A stretch of 42,163 bases of DNA from Candidatus Obscuribacterales bacterium (GCA_021732565.1 JAKFUT010000073.1:1-42163); one strand, 5' to 3'; shown: positions 24,058 through 33,222, counted from the stretch's first letter. Notes: generated by a model from the sequence alone, not told the origin. Made by a program: numbers and translations.

Positions 24058-25623
24058 TCAGTCTGCCATAGCATGAGCGTCCGGCTTGCTCTTCTTCAAT
24101 GCAAACACCACTGCGATAGCGCTAAGCAGCATAATGCCGACGACCAGATAGCAATCGTTAAATGCCATCACGAAAGATTCTTTTCGAATGTGGTTGTGCA
24201 AAAGTTGCAATGCTGCATCTCTGGCTGACGAGTCGGCCATGCCCTTCGTGTGAAACGCTTGTGCTGCATTGGCGAGCCATGATTGCACCGAAGTATCCGT
24301 AGCGGTAATATGCTCACTGAGCCGAAGAGAGTGAAACTGCTCTCGCTGCGTCAACATCGTTCCCATCGCTGATATACCGATTGAACCACCCAAATTTCGC
24401 ATCATGTTATAGAGCGCTGACGCCGAGCCTGCCTGCTCAACCTCTAATCCCGCCGTCGTAAGCGACGAGAGCGGAATCATAATGAATGGCTGCCCAAATG
24501 CACGCATCAACAATGCGATAGTAAATTGCGGACCTGCATAATCCAGAGTCATACAACTATTCATCAGACAACTGATCGCAAACGCCGTAAGCCCACAAGC
24601 CACCATAATACGTTGATCGAATTTTTGCATTAACTTAGGTATGAAAGGAATTACAAGTAACTGAGGCAAGCCGGACCATATCATTACCTGGCCGATTTGC
24701 CACGCACTATAGTTTTGTACTATAGATAGATACAAAGGCAAGAGATACACCGAACCATAGAGCGCTGCTCCAAGAGCCGTATTTGCAAGACTTCCCAGGC
24801 CGAAATTACGGCGCATTAGCAGTTTCAAGTCAATCAGTGGACTCTTGCTCAATAATTCTATCGCCATGAATAACGATAGCGAGATCGCTGAAGTGATAGC
24901 CGCAATGACAATGTGATCCGATCCAAACCAGTCTTTGCGTTGACCTTCTTCCAGAACATACGTGAGACAACCCAAGCCCAATGCCATGGTGACAATGCCA
25001 AAATAGTCGCCTTTTTTCAGCAACTGCAACTGAGTTGCCGCAGACGGCAGAGAATAAAGCAAAATGGCAATCAGAACCAAACCGGGTATTAAATTCAGGT
25101 AAAAGCTATACTGCCAGCCAAATGATTCTGTGATGAATCCACCAATCGCTGGACCGATCGCTGGAGCAAATACTGCTGTTACGCTAAATATCGCCAGACC
25201 TACTGGTTGTTTCGATCGCGGCAAAGTAGAGAGAATTATTGAGAATGCCGTGGGAATCAAAGTTCCGCCAGTGAATCCCTGTGCTGCGCGAAACAGGATC
25301 ATCGAACTGAGATCGGTGGCTGCTCCGCAGCACATCGAGAAAATCACAAAAAGAATTGCGTTCACCACCACGTAACGCTTTAGCCCGAATACGCGGGAAA
25401 GCCAGCCCGTCAAGGGAATGGTTACGATTTCGGCAATGAGGTACGCGGTGGAAATCCAACTACCTTCGTCGAGGCTGGCTCCCAGACTTCCTTGAATATC
25501 TTTCAACGAAGAACTGGTTATCTGTATATCAAGTACGGCCATAAAGGCGCCGACAGCTGAGCCTATCACCGAAAGCCAGCCTTTAATGCCGACTTCCTTC
25601 TCGACTTCTGGATCACTATTCAT
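24058..25623 (-). CDS. MFS drug exporter, DHA2 (EmrB/QacA) family
   Basis: A 521-residue inner-membrane transporter with about 14 hydrophobic segments. The first helix region AFMAVLDIQITSSSLKDIQG carries the family's LD motif; GSWISTAYLIAEIVTIPLTGWLS and RVFGLKRY match the motif-A region, and FAPAIGPAIGGFI the antiporter motif C (G-P-x-x-G-G). It should export hydrophobic toxicants using the proton gradient, with the membrane-fusion protein encoded 50 nt upstream. Its start at 25623 follows that gene on the same strand. The outer-membrane partner is not in the window. Confidence 0.93.
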   Translation of the reverse strand: MNSDPEVEKEVGIKGWLSVIGSAVGAFMAVLDIQITSSSLKDIQGSLGASLDEGSWISTAYLIAEIVTIPLTGWLSRVFGLKRYVVVNAILFVIFSMCCGAATDLSSMILFRAAQGFTGGTLIPTAFSIILSTLPRSKQPVGLAIFSVTAVFAPAIGPAIGGFITESFGWQYSFYLNLIPGLVLIAILLYSLPSAATQLQLLKKGDYFGIVTMALGLGCLTYVLEEGQRKDWFGSDHIVIAAITSAISLSLFMAIELLSKSPLIDLKLLMRRNFGLGSLANTALGAALYGSVYLLPLYLSIVQNYSAWQIGQVMIWSGLPQLLVIPFIPKLMQKFDQRIMVACGLTAFAISCLMNSCMTLDYAGPQFTIALLMRAFGQPFIMIPLSSLTTAGLEVEQAGSASALYNMMRNLGGSIGISAMGTMLTQREQFHSLRLSEHITATDTSVQSWLANAAQAFHTKGMADSSARDAALQLLHNHIRKESFVMAFNDCYLVVGIMLLSAIAVVFALKKSKPDAHAMAD

Positions 25624-25673
25624 AATTCCACTTGAGTTTTTCGCTAACTTTTCAGCGAATTCTTGTCGCCAGA

Positions 25674-27050
25674 TTATTTCCCGGCGACATTAACGCCAAC
25701 GACCACTGACATTCCCGGAACCAGGCGATTAGCATAAGCGCCCAGTGATTTTCGGTCAAACACTATTTTTACCGGAACCCGCTGAACTATCTTTGTGAAG
25801 TTCCCCGTAGCATTGTCAGACGGCAGAACCGAGAAGCTAGAACCAGAACCTGGAGCAACGCTTTCGACTTTTCCTGAAAACTTTTGATCTGGAAAGGAAT
25901 CAATCTTTATTTCCACCGGGCGTCCCTTTTGCATTTGCGATAGCTGGGTCTCCTTGAAATTCGCCACCACCCATAGTTCGTCCGAAACTATGGTTAGAAT
26001 CGGTTGACCTGGTTCAATTCGCTGCCCGACCTCGACTGCTTTCTTGCCAATTCGACCGGTGGTCGGCGCAGTTATAACAGTGTAGGAAAGATTCAATACC
26101 GCTTCTTTCAAAGCAACGCGTGCTTCGTCTATGGCAGCAGTTGCTACTTCATATTGATTCTGATTGATATTCGTTTGAACCGCGCTTGCCCTGGCCAGCT
26201 GCACCTGCCCTTTTGATTGAGTGAGAGCAGCATGTGCACTTTGAACTAGCTGGATAGCTTGTTGGTATGACGCTTCAACTGCATGAACACGTTCTTCAGC
26301 GGCTTCCTTTGCCTTTCCTGCGACAACAAAATCTCGTCTGGCCAGATCGGCTTGCTGTTCGGAAACTGCTCCTTGCTTGGCAAGGGAATCGAAACGTCTG
26401 AAATCGGCCTCTGCTCGAGTCAATTCGGCCTCTTTGGCGGCAACATCAGTTCTGGAAACGTCGAGTTGTGCCATTGCTTGCTTTACACCCGCTTGCGAAC
26501 TGCTGATTGCCGCTTCTGCGTGAGATACACCACCCTGCGCCGAGATATCGTGCCCTTCAGCAGTCGTCGACGCCATGACAATGGATTCCTTGGCCACATG
26601 AGCCTGCCGTTCAGCCAATTTCATGGCACTGAGCGCGCGCTCTACTTTCACTTGAAAGTCTTGTCTTTCAAGAACTGCAAGAACCTGGCCTTTATCAACA
26701 TGTTGATTATCTTCCACCAGAACTTTTTCAACCGTTCCGCTGATACGACTGCTTATATTGTGTAAATGCCCGGTAATATAGGCATCATCGGTGTCTTGAA
26801 ACGTCTTCATGTGCCCGATGGCATTATATGCAAGGTAGCTGCCGCCGCCAACAAAGAAGAGACTGACCAGTGCCACCGCAAGACCCTTCAACGCCTTGGC
26901 GGGATTGCCAGGCTTCCTGCCACTATCCCCGTTACCAGTGTCACCCCCGGCGCGTAGACTAGGGGTTGCTTCAACTACTGGAGCTGACCTTGGTACCAAT
27001 ACATTTATAGAAATGTCCGCAGTTTTTTGATTGAGCGCAATCGCCGTCAT
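25674..27050 (-). CDS. EmrA/HlyD-family membrane fusion protein
   Basis: A 458-residue periplasmic adaptor. It has a short cytosolic N-terminus, one membrane helix (about 56-76, GLAVALVSLFFVGGGSYLAY), DTDDAYITGHLHNISSRISG and VLVEDNQHVDKGQVLAVLE (about 86-127, lipoyl half), a long Ala/Gln-rich coiled coil (about 128-310), and PTTGRIGKKAVEVGQRIEPGQPIL (second lipoyl half), followed by beta-barrel residues. GGAGG precedes the ATG. It would link the MFS pump to an outer-membrane channel. It is expressed from the divergent promoter facing the TetR gene and overlaps a candidate operator there. Confidence 0.93.
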   Translation of the reverse strand: MTAIALNQKTADISINVLVPRSAPVVEATPSLRAGGDTGNGDSGRKPGNPAKALKGLAVALVSLFFVGGGSYLAYNAIGHMKTFQDTDDAYITGHLHNISSRISGTVEKVLVEDNQHVDKGQVLAVLERQDFQVKVERALSAMKLAERQAHVAKESIVMASTTAEGHDISAQGGVSHAEAAISSSQAGVKQAMAQLDVSRTDVAAKEAELTRAEADFRRFDSLAKQGAVSEQQADLARRDFVVAGKAKEAAEERVHAVEASYQQAIQLVQSAHAALTQSKGQVQLARASAVQTNINQNQYEVATAAIDEARVALKEAVLNLSYTVITAPTTGRIGKKAVEVGQRIEPGQPILTIVSDELWVVANFKETQLSQMQKGRPVEIKIDSFPDQKFSGKVESVAPGSGSSFSVLPSDNATGNFTKIVQRVPVKIVFDRKSLGAYANRLVPGMSVVVGVNVAGK

Positions 27051-27070
27051 TTCTAGCCGCCTCCATCAAT

Positions 27071-27088
27071 TAACTAACATGTTAGTTA
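27071..27088. promoter_or_regulatory. TetR operator candidate, proximal to pump operon
   Basis: An 18-bp perfect palindrome, TAACTAACATGTTAGTTA, starts 21 bp upstream of the emrA-like start codon. Size and symmetry fit a TetR dimer, and a near-copy lies at 27149-27166. Confidence 0.8.
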
Positions 27089-27148
27089 GTATCCTCCTAA
27101 ATGTTGCCTTCGTCAAGGGGGCCTCCTTGCTGTCAGTCCAGGTTTAAT

Positions 27149-27166
27149 CTACTATCTTGTTAGTTA
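27149..27166. promoter_or_regulatory. Second TetR operator candidate
   Basis: ACTATCTTGTTAGTTA at 27151-27166 matches 14 of 16 positions of the palindrome at 27071-27088. It is 53 bp before the TetR gene start, so both divergent promoters could be controlled together, giving autoregulation. Confidence 0.7.
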
Positions 27167-27218
27167 ATCGATGTAGACGAGAGTTGGCATTGATGGATAA
27201 TGGTGGGAGCATACAAGA

Positions 27219-27875
27219 ATGGCTAAAGCAAAACCGTCGATGAAAAGCCGCGACGCAGAAACGACAAAAATGGCCATCCTCGACGCAGCTGAATTGGAGT
27301 TCGGCAAGCGAGGCTTGCTTGGAGCACGAACCGAAAACATCGCCGAAGGAGCCAATGTCACCCGGGCGATGATTCACTACTACTATGACAGCAAAGAGAA
27401 ACTCTATCAGGCAGTGCTGGAGCGGGCGCTGGCCAGTCGAATTAAAATCGCCGAAGAGATGGACGTCTATGCCGGAACACCGACCAACCTGCTGGAACAA
27501 TACATCAGAAAACTATTGTCTGACATGAGCCGTCGACCAAATTTGCCCCTGATCATGTTGTTCGAAGGCGTGCAAAATGAAGGCCGCCTCTACCGACAGA
27601 TAGCGGTAAATTCATCTTATGGACCACTGCGTAAAATCTTGGAACGCGGTGTGCAAGAAGGCATTTTCCGCGAGATGGATGTCACTCAAGTTGCCGTGAA
27701 CATAATGGGGATGTGCGTTTTCTATGTAGTAGCCCGCTTCAATTTGCAGCACCTGTTTGAGCGGGATGTGCTCACTCCCGAACTGTTTAATGCGCACACT
27801 GAGGAAGCAGTGACAATGATGCTTGCAGGCGTTCTGAAACACCAACCATCAGGGAATCAAGATTGCTCGGTGTAA
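27219..27875 (+). CDS. TetR-family transcriptional regulator
   Basis: A 218-residue repressor. Residues about 15-62 form the helix-turn-helix domain (MAILDAAELEFGKRGLLGART, IAEGANVTRAMIHYYYDSKEKLYQAVL), typical of AcrR/QacR-type regulators. The remaining helical domain would bind inducer and dimerise. It is divergent from the emrA-like gene, with two matching palindromes in the shared gap. The natural reading is that it represses the pump and itself until the pump's substrate binds. The inducer is unknown. Confidence 0.93.
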   Translation: MAKAKPSMKSRDAETTKMAILDAAELEFGKRGLLGARTENIAEGANVTRAMIHYYYDSKEKLYQAVLERALASRIKIAEEMDVYAGTPTNLLEQYIRKLLSDMSRRPNLPLIMLFEGVQNEGRLYRQIAVNSSYGPLRKILERGVQEGIFREMDVTQVAVNIMGMCVFYVVARFNLQHLFERDVLTPELFNAHTEEAVTMMLAGVLKHQPSGNQDCSV

Positions 27876-27955
27876 TTGTCGCCACCCGGCAAGAATTGAC
27901 ATGAAAGTGTCATACGAGAGTGTTTTTCTTAGACTGTAGCTAGCGGAAAAACATA

Positions 27956-28468
27956 ATGAAGTACTTACTACTCTGCTCATTCTTTCTGAATTTATTGGCG
28001 TTCTCTTTTCCGGGCGGAGCACTTGCGCAAGATGCCCGCAAATTCAAACTCTCCGCGACACAGGCATATCAGCCACGAGATTTGACAGGCAAATGGAAGG
28101 TCTTTCAATACGAATTAACCATCAGCGCCGACAACAATTCGTCTAGACTCGTTGGAAAAATAGTGAGAGTACCCGGCGATGATCCAAGCGGCTACAAGCT
28201 CGGCACCAATATGTTCATCGATGGAGTAGAACAAGCTGATGTCTACGCCGTACAGTGGGTTAACCACGGCGGTGACGACAATCATCATATAATCACAACC
28301 ACTCCAGCCACCATCAATCTCAATCAGGACAGTTTTGAAATACGCGGCAGAAAAGCCGTACCATCTTGCCAGACATTCATTCCGGATCCAACGCGCACCC
28401 GTAATTGGAGATGGACATCTGAACTGGGGAAGCCTTTTCATTACACGTTCCATCGAGCCAATGAATGA
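27956..28468 (+). CDS. Secreted protein of unknown function
   Basis: A 170-residue protein with a clear Sec signal peptide (MKYLLLCSFFLNLLAFSFPGGALAQDA, cleavage probably after ALA or AQ). The mature part looks beta-rich, with DLTGKWKVFQYELTI, NHGGDDNHHIITTTPATINL and a C-terminal WRWTSELGKPFHYTFHR. A TTGACA motif at 27896-27901 lies within a small inverted repeat (TGACA...TGTCA) and could be a regulated -35 box. No family is recognised. It stands alone between the TetR gene and the coiled-coil gene. Confidence 0.72.
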   Translation: MKYLLLCSFFLNLLAFSFPGGALAQDARKFKLSATQAYQPRDLTGKWKVFQYELTISADNNSSRLVGKIVRVPGDDPSGYKLGTNMFIDGVEQADVYAVQWVNHGGDDNHHIITTTPATINLNQDSFEIRGRKAVPSCQTFIPDPTRTRNWRWTSELGKPFHYTFHRANE

Positions 28469-28582
28469 TGGTTGATGCAATCAATCAATCGATAATGGTT
28501 ATTCCGCAAAATTAATTCTCCTTCCTTGAACCCTTGACAGGATTTCTTCGTTAATACAATGTAGAGATAGGAGGAATGAACC

Positions 28583-29044
28583 ATGTCTTTAGATAGTGAC
28601 TTGATCACAGCATTTCGCGAAGAGATGCGATTTGGCTTTACCTCGTTCAGCGAAGAGATGCGGATTGGCTTTACCTCCCTCAGCGGGGAGATGCGGGCTG
28701 GTCTCTCAGCCTTCACTGACGAAATGGGATTACTTAAGACCGAAGTGGCATTGCTTAAGACCGAAATCGGGTTAGTTAAGACCGAAATCGGATCAGTTAA
28801 GACCGAAATCGGATCAGTTAAGACCGAAATCGGATCAGTTAAGACTGAAATCGGATCAGTTAAGACTGAAATCCATGGCGTCAACCAGCGACTTGATCAT
28901 CTTGAGCAGGAAGTTTCAACAAAACTGACCGGGATCAGCACCTTTCTACTGGCTTCAGAAAGGAGTAATGTGCGCTTAGAGAACTGTGTATCACAGCTAG
29001 AAGATCGCATGTCAGACATGGAAAAACAACGAAAAGATGAGTAG
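28583..29044 (+). CDS. Repetitive coiled-coil protein
   Basis: AGGAGGA precedes the ATG at 28583. The 153-residue protein has three 11-residue repeats (EEMRFGFTSFS, EEMRIGFTSLS, GEMRAGLSAFT; 13-45), then seven heptads of type KTEIGSV (52-100), then a non-repetitive helix (LDHLEQEVSTKL... to the end). Undecad and heptad periodicity together predict a long, probably oligomeric coiled coil without a signal peptide or membrane helix. The heptads are encoded by near-identical 21-nt units (28736-28882), so their number may vary. Possible roles are a structural rod or a tail-fibre-like stalk. No family is recognised. Confidence 0.82.
   Translation: MSLDSDLITAFREEMRFGFTSFSEEMRIGFTSLSGEMRAGLSAFTDEMGLLKTEVALLKTEIGLVKTEIGSVKTEIGSVKTEIGSVKTEIGSVKTEIHGVNQRLDHLEQEVSTKLTGISTFLLASERSNVRLENCVSQLEDRMSDMEKQRKDE
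28736..28882 (+). repeat. 21-nt in-frame tandem repeats
   Basis: Seven consecutive 21-nt units, based on AAGACCGAAATCGGATCAGTT, encode the KTEIGSV heptads. Four are identical at protein level and nearly so in DNA, which marks recent expansion. Confidence 0.9.
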
Positions 29045-29609
29045 TCGCCTCATGGAGACCAGTCTCTTAACAGCGATATAAACCGCTCTCTGTACGTTTC
29101 CAAAGACATGCGCGACAAGTGCCTCAGTTCACATCGTCCATATTAGCCTCACCGCGCACCAGATATGATACCACACGCGAGACTGCGACACACGATGCAA
29201 CCCGGATCTGGTGCGTGGTGAGTGATTTGCAACCGGGAAATCTTGAACTCGCCACCGAGCCTGCGGTCGGAGACCTTACCGTATCCAGCTAGCCTTAGCC
29301 CCGCGAGGCTAACTCTCGGGACCACTACGTGTTCGCCCCCGGGAAGTCGAGAATTCCCCGGGCTGAAGAACCGCACAGACCAATCAGTGACTCTGCCAGG
29401 AACCCCGTATTTGCTTGTGTTAAGAGCTCTTGATCTCTAGAATCATATCGTAATTGTTACTTGTCACTATCAGGAAAATCGAACACAGCCAACACCAAAG
29501 ACACCACTAACTAATGGTGAGCTAGTGTCCTCAAGACGAAAGTCCAGGCTGGATCCTCGCACATACAGACCTCCCTGAGACCAAGTTACTCCCCCGAAGG
29601 AGGTGTAAC
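29045..29609. other. 565-nt gene-free region with strong secondary structure
   Basis: No coding frame is supported. From 29148 to about 29365 there are several inverted repeats: the 17-bp stem at 29148-29222, a TAGCCT/AGGCTA stem-loop near 29290-29311 and a CCCGGGAA/TTCCCCGGG stem near 29338-29361. TGCAACCCGG and TGCAACCGGG also repeat near 29196 and 29229. The section is GC-richer than its flanks. A structured RNA or a recombination site are both possible. GGAGG at 29600 belongs to the next gene. Confidence 0.45.
29148..29222. ncRNA. Candidate structured RNA, 17-bp stem
   Basis: CTCACCGCGCACCAGAT (29148-29164) pairs over its full length, with one G-U, to ATCTGGTGCGTGGTGAG (29206-29222) around a 41-nt loop. 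It is followed closely by further stems. It does not look like a simple terminator because no T-run follows. It matches no RNA family I can name. Confidence 0.35.
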
Positions 29610-30410
29610 GTGAATATGATCATTCCACCGGCAGGCTCGATCAAAATCGTGCTGCCCGAGTTTCCGGAAGACGAAGCTCTCCTTTCGGGCGAGCAAGCTA
29701 CTCAGTATTTCCGCGCTGCGTTCAGCAGGCAACACAGTTTCAACAGAAAGCACCGTGGTTCTCGCAAAATTCCACCGGGCTCCATCAACGTCCCTGCGCC
29801 TGACCTGCCCCAGCCCAACAACTACTCTTGCGCACTGGCAGCAGCGTCAATCGCCCGCATGTATGGGCTGGGCCCGGACAGCATGACTGAGTTCATGAAG
29901 GGGATGAAGACCACCCGCAACGGGACCCACTGCTACAACATCGCCAAGTACCTCACCAGCCTTGGCCTCGACGCGCGAGTCGAACGCGACATCACGCAAG
30001 ACCATCTGAAGAGCCTGCTCGACCAGCGTATCGCTTCCATCCTCGCCATTCAGGCCTGGGCCGAGGACCCGTCGGTCTATGATGACCTCACAAAGAACGA
30101 GGACGGTCACTACGTAGCCGCCATCGGATACTCGAGCGATCCGCCTCGTAAGTTCCGCCCCGGTATGCGCCCGGCGCAGATGCGGCGAGTGAAGTCTTCT
30201 CGCCCGCTCCACCCGGCGGAGTACTTTTACTTCATGGACCCGAGCATTTTATGTCGGCGCGGATACTTGTCGTGGTACAACCTCGACCGTCGTTGGCACG
30301 ATGATGAGGGCACCAAGCGGCGCCCCAAAATCACACGCCACATGGCCATCGTCGTCTACCCGAACGGCCACGAACCGACGCATGACACCATCGCAGAACC
30401 CATTCTCTAA
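29610..30410 (+). CDS. C39-like cysteine peptidase domain protein
   Basis: A GTG start at 29610 with GGAGG upstream. The 266-residue protein has a papain-like C39 pattern: PNNYSCALAAASIARMYG (about 69-86, candidate nucleophile C74), EDGHYVAAIGY (H167) and YFYFMDPS (acidic residue about 206), in the usual Cys-His-Asp order. There is no signal peptide and no fused ABC transporter, unlike bacteriocin C39 processors. The N-terminal 60 residues are basic and unassigned. It would cleave or bind a peptide partner in the cytosol. First gene of the GC-richer block. Confidence 0.75.
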   Translation: MNMIIPPAGSIKIVLPEFPEDEALLSGEQATQYFRAAFSRQHSFNRKHRGSRKIPPGSINVPAPDLPQPNNYSCALAAASIARMYGLGPDSMTEFMKGMKTTRNGTHCYNIAKYLTSLGLDARVERDITQDHLKSLLDQRIASILAIQAWAEDPSVYDDLTKNEDGHYVAAIGYSSDPPRKFRPGMRPAQMRRVKSSRPLHPAEYFYFMDPSILCRRGYLSWYNLDRRWHDDEGTKRRPKITRHMAIVVYPNGHEPTHDTIAEPIL

Positions 30411-30587
30411 CTTCCGGTCGAGCCCAGCCTCTTGAGGCTGCACACGAAGCAAGGAGACCCAAAGCAATCTAAATCTCCTGCTGACGACAGAGCTCCATCC
30501 GGTCACAGTCGTCATGTCCAGTTTCAAGCAAAGCGCCGCATGGCGCACTTCTCGAATGCATTCGCCATGCGATTGCAGGAGGTTTCT

Positions 30588-32051
30588 ATGTCTAGCAGGG
30601 ATGATCTGCGTATTGAAAGGCTGGAGCTAATCGAGCGTCTCCGCTCAGAAGGCATCGAGCCATACGCCACTTCGTACTCTCGCACTCATACCGCCGGTCA
30701 GCTCCAATCGCAATATGCCGAGCTGGCAGCCGGTCAAGAAACAACCGATGAGGTCCGCGTTTGCGGCCGCATCACCAACGAACGCAACGGCTGGATGTTC
30801 GTTGACCTGACCGACGAATCGGGTCGAATCCAACTGTTCTTCCACAGCGACAGTTTACCTGAAAGCGACTTCCAGCGCCTTCGCCAGCTCCGTCGAGGCG
30901 ATTTCATCGGCGTGCGAGGAACTACCCGTCGCACCGCCCGTGGTGAACTGTCCGTGCGCGGCGGTGAAATCACGATTCTGTCACTCGGGTTAACTCCGTT
31001 GCCAGGACGGCGAGACGAGTTCACCGACCCCGACGCACGCCAGCGCAACCGCCCTCTCGACATGATCTGCAATCGTGATGTTCTGGAGCGTTTGCGCACC
31101 AGGAGTCGCGTTGTCAGCCGTCTGCGACGTTTTCTGGAAGACCGCGGCTTCCTGGAAGTCGAGACGCCCGTGCTGCAAAGCCAGGTCGGAGGCGGTGATG
31201 CACGCCCGTTCGTGACGCATCACAACACACTGGACCAGGAGATGCATCTACGCATCGCCACGGAACTTCACCTCAAGAGGCTTATCGTCGGCGGGCTGGA
31301 GCGAGTCTTCGAGATCGGGCGTGTCTTCCGCAACGAAGGGCTCAGTCCCAGACATAACCCTGAGTTCACCAGCCTCGAACTCTATCAGGCGTACGGAGAC
31401 TATCTCCAGCTGATGGATTTCACGGAGGAACTGGTGGTAGACGTGGTACGTTCCGTCCACGGAGCCGACTCCATCGCCTACCAGGGACTGACTCTGAATT
31501 TTAGCCGTCCATGGCGACGAGTGAGCATGGAACAAGCAGTGTGTGAGGCAACCAACACTGCGCTTACCCTGCTGGACGACCTGCCTGCCTTCAGATTGCG
31601 CGCCAACGAGCTGGGCGCGCAGATGCCGGACACAGCGGCAAGAGGCGACATCGTCAGCCGCCTCTTCGATCTTCACGTGGAAGACAACCTGATTCAGCCC
31701 ACATTCATCACAGACTACCCGGTGGAGGTGTCTCCACTGGCTCGACGCCATCGCAGCCGGCCGGACCTTACCGAACGCTTCGAGTTCTTCGTCTTCGGGC
31801 GAGAATTGGGGAACGGTTATTCCGAACTGGTTGATCCGCAGGATCAGCGAGGCCGATTCGAGGATCAGTGTCGTCGTCATCAGGACGATGAACTGGGTCG
31901 GATGGATGAAGACTTCCTCTCCGCCCTCGAGCTGGGAATGCCTCCCACCATGGGTCTGGGCATCGGTATCGATCGGCTGGCGATGCTGGTGACAAACACG
32001 GCATTCATCCGTGACGTGATTGCTTTTCCGACCCTGCGAACCGTAGTGTGA
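30588..32051 (+). CDS. lysS: Class II lysyl-tRNA synthetase
   Basis: Started at the ATG at 30588 because GGAGG lies 5 nt upstream. The 487-residue length matches bacterial LysRS. It has an N-terminal OB-fold anticodon domain (about 56-135; VRVCGRITNERNGWMFVDL), motif 1 near 183-195 (LEDRGFLEVETP), motif 2 FRNEGLSPRHNPEFTSLEL (247-265) and motif 3 GLGIGIDRLAML (456-467). The full-length N-domain rules out the short EpmA/PoxA type. It charges tRNA-Lys with lysine. Its setting between a peptidase-like gene and a TPR-like gene is unusual for a housekeeping gene. Whether it is the sole LysRS cannot be told. A 13-bp hairpin at 32130-32169 follows. Confidence 0.92.
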   Translation: MSSRDDLRIERLELIERLRSEGIEPYATSYSRTHTAGQLQSQYAELAAGQETTDEVRVCGRITNERNGWMFVDLTDESGRIQLFFHSDSLPESDFQRLRQLRRGDFIGVRGTTRRTARGELSVRGGEITILSLGLTPLPGRRDEFTDPDARQRNRPLDMICNRDVLERLRTRSRVVSRLRRFLEDRGFLEVETPVLQSQVGGGDARPFVTHHNTLDQEMHLRIATELHLKRLIVGGLERVFEIGRVFRNEGLSPRHNPEFTSLELYQAYGDYLQLMDFTEELVVDVVRSVHGADSIAYQGLTLNFSRPWRRVSMEQAVCEATNTALTLLDDLPAFRLRANELGAQMPDTAARGDIVSRLFDLHVEDNLIQPTFITDYPVEVSPLARRHRSRPDLTERFEFFVFGRELGNGYSELVDPQDQRGRFEDQCRRHQDDELGRMDEDFLSALELGMPPTMGLGIGIDRLAMLVTNTAFIRDVIAFPTLRTVV

Positions 32052-32129
32052 TCAAAGAGCTACGCATCGGCCACGGAAGGCGAGGAGTTCAACTTCTCAT
32101 CTTCTGTGGCATGCTTCCTCACTGCCCAT

Positions 32130-32169
32130 AGCGAAGTGTTGACGGGCACATACTCATCAACACTTCGCT
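32130..32169 (+). terminator. Hairpin after lysS
   Basis: AGCGAAGTGTTGA and TCAACACTTCGCT form a perfect 13-bp stem with a 14-nt loop, 78 nt after the lysS stop. There is no long T-run, but the position fits transcript termination. Confidence 0.65.
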
Positions 32170-32259
32170 CTATCAATTGCAATCACTGGCGCCGGAATCG
32201 GCGTCTGGCCTTTTGGGCACATGTTACAGAAACAATCTGCTAGCTGAAAAGGTGGCACC

Positions 32260-33222
32260 GTGGATGAAAAACTAAGACAGGCAGACGTCTTCTTCCGGCG
32301 GGGAGAGGAAGAGGAGAAGGACCCCCTCTATTCGTTTCCGGCAAGAGAGGCGTTCCTGAAGTGCGCTCAACTTCGTCGCGAAGTACTCGGCGACCAACCG
32401 GAAATAGCCCGTCTGCTGCTCAGGGCGGTACGGCTGTGGCGCTCCAACAGGCGTGGGGAAGCCATGGAAAAGATGCTTCTCGTCTCCGATGCTCTCTCCA
32501 TCTTCACCAAAACAGGGTGCAAGCTGGAAGTCGCTGATTGCTACACCCGGCTCGGACTGTTACACTTACCACGCAACTGCGACGAACACTGCGATTTTGC
32601 ATCGGCTCTGATGTACTTGACGCTCGCCATTCAGGCCTACGACGAGCTGGAAGTGGAAACACCGCTCAAGGTTATCGCCACACTTAACCGAGGCGTGTGC
32701 TACCAGGAAACAAAGGACGGTCGCTCCCGCCTGAGTTACATTGAGGCTCTGGAACTGAGCCGACGGGTTCACGGGGCCGAACACTGGCAAACGTATCTCT
32801 GCGCCAGGCACTGGTGGACCACATTCCACCAGTGGGCCAAAGAAGAGCCGGAAAACACCATGTGGGAATGCTTCCCGCTGAAAGCGGAAGTACGCGCCAT
32901 GGCGAAGTGGCATGCCGATGCGCTTCGCCCTCAGTCAAGCGATGATTGCTCCCTGTTTCCTCCTGCAGCACAGGCCGACCGTTTCGAAGCAGTACTGCAA
33001 CGGGAAATCATGATCCATCTGTGGGAGCCTCAATGCAATATGGTTGTCCACAACAGCCCTGCCGGGGAACCCGTACTCGACAACGCCATGGAAATCGCCG
33101 AGATCGATCCTGATCACCGCCTTGTCCGCAAGAAGAGCGTAACCGAGCTGCGACCAGGAAAGGTTACCGTCCGCCCGTTCACCAGAGATAATCCGGTAAC
33201 GACCACCATCTACGGTGGCTAA
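32260..33222 (+). CDS. TPR-like helical protein
   Basis: A GTG start at 32260 with AAAGGTGG upstream. The 320-residue protein is helical and TPR-like between about 20 and 180 (AREAFLKCAQLRREVLG; VADCYTRLGLLHLPRN; SALMYLTLAIQAYDEL; IATLNRGVCYQETKDG). The C-terminal 130 residues change character (HLWEPQCNMVVHNSPAGEPVLDN; VTELRPGKVTVRPF) and may be a separate beta-rich part. No signal peptide. Function unknown. It stands alone between hairpins within the GC-richer block. Confidence 0.75.
   Translation: MDEKLRQADVFFRRGEEEEKDPLYSFPAREAFLKCAQLRREVLGDQPEIARLLLRAVRLWRSNRRGEAMEKMLLVSDALSIFTKTGCKLEVADCYTRLGLLHLPRNCDEHCDFASALMYLTLAIQAYDELEVETPLKVIATLNRGVCYQETKDGRSRLSYIEALELSRRVHGAEHWQTYLCARHWWTTFHQWAKEEPENTMWECFPLKAEVRAMAKWHADALRPQSSDDCSLFPPAAQADRFEAVLQREIMIHLWEPQCNMVVHNSPAGEPVLDNAMEIAEIDPDHRLVRKKSVTELRPGKVTVRPFTRDNPVTTTIYGG

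Noticed and set aside
28441..28884. A minus-strand frame with ISVLTDP repeats
   Set aside because: It is the antisense shadow of the 21-nt repeats in the coiled-coil gene, which has a strong ribosome-binding site on the plus strand.
29525..29560. GACGAAAGTCCAGGCTGG resembling the conserved GAGGAAAGTCCGGGCTCC of RNase P RNA
   Set aside because: Only this short stretch matches. The other conserved RNase P RNA segments were not found around it.
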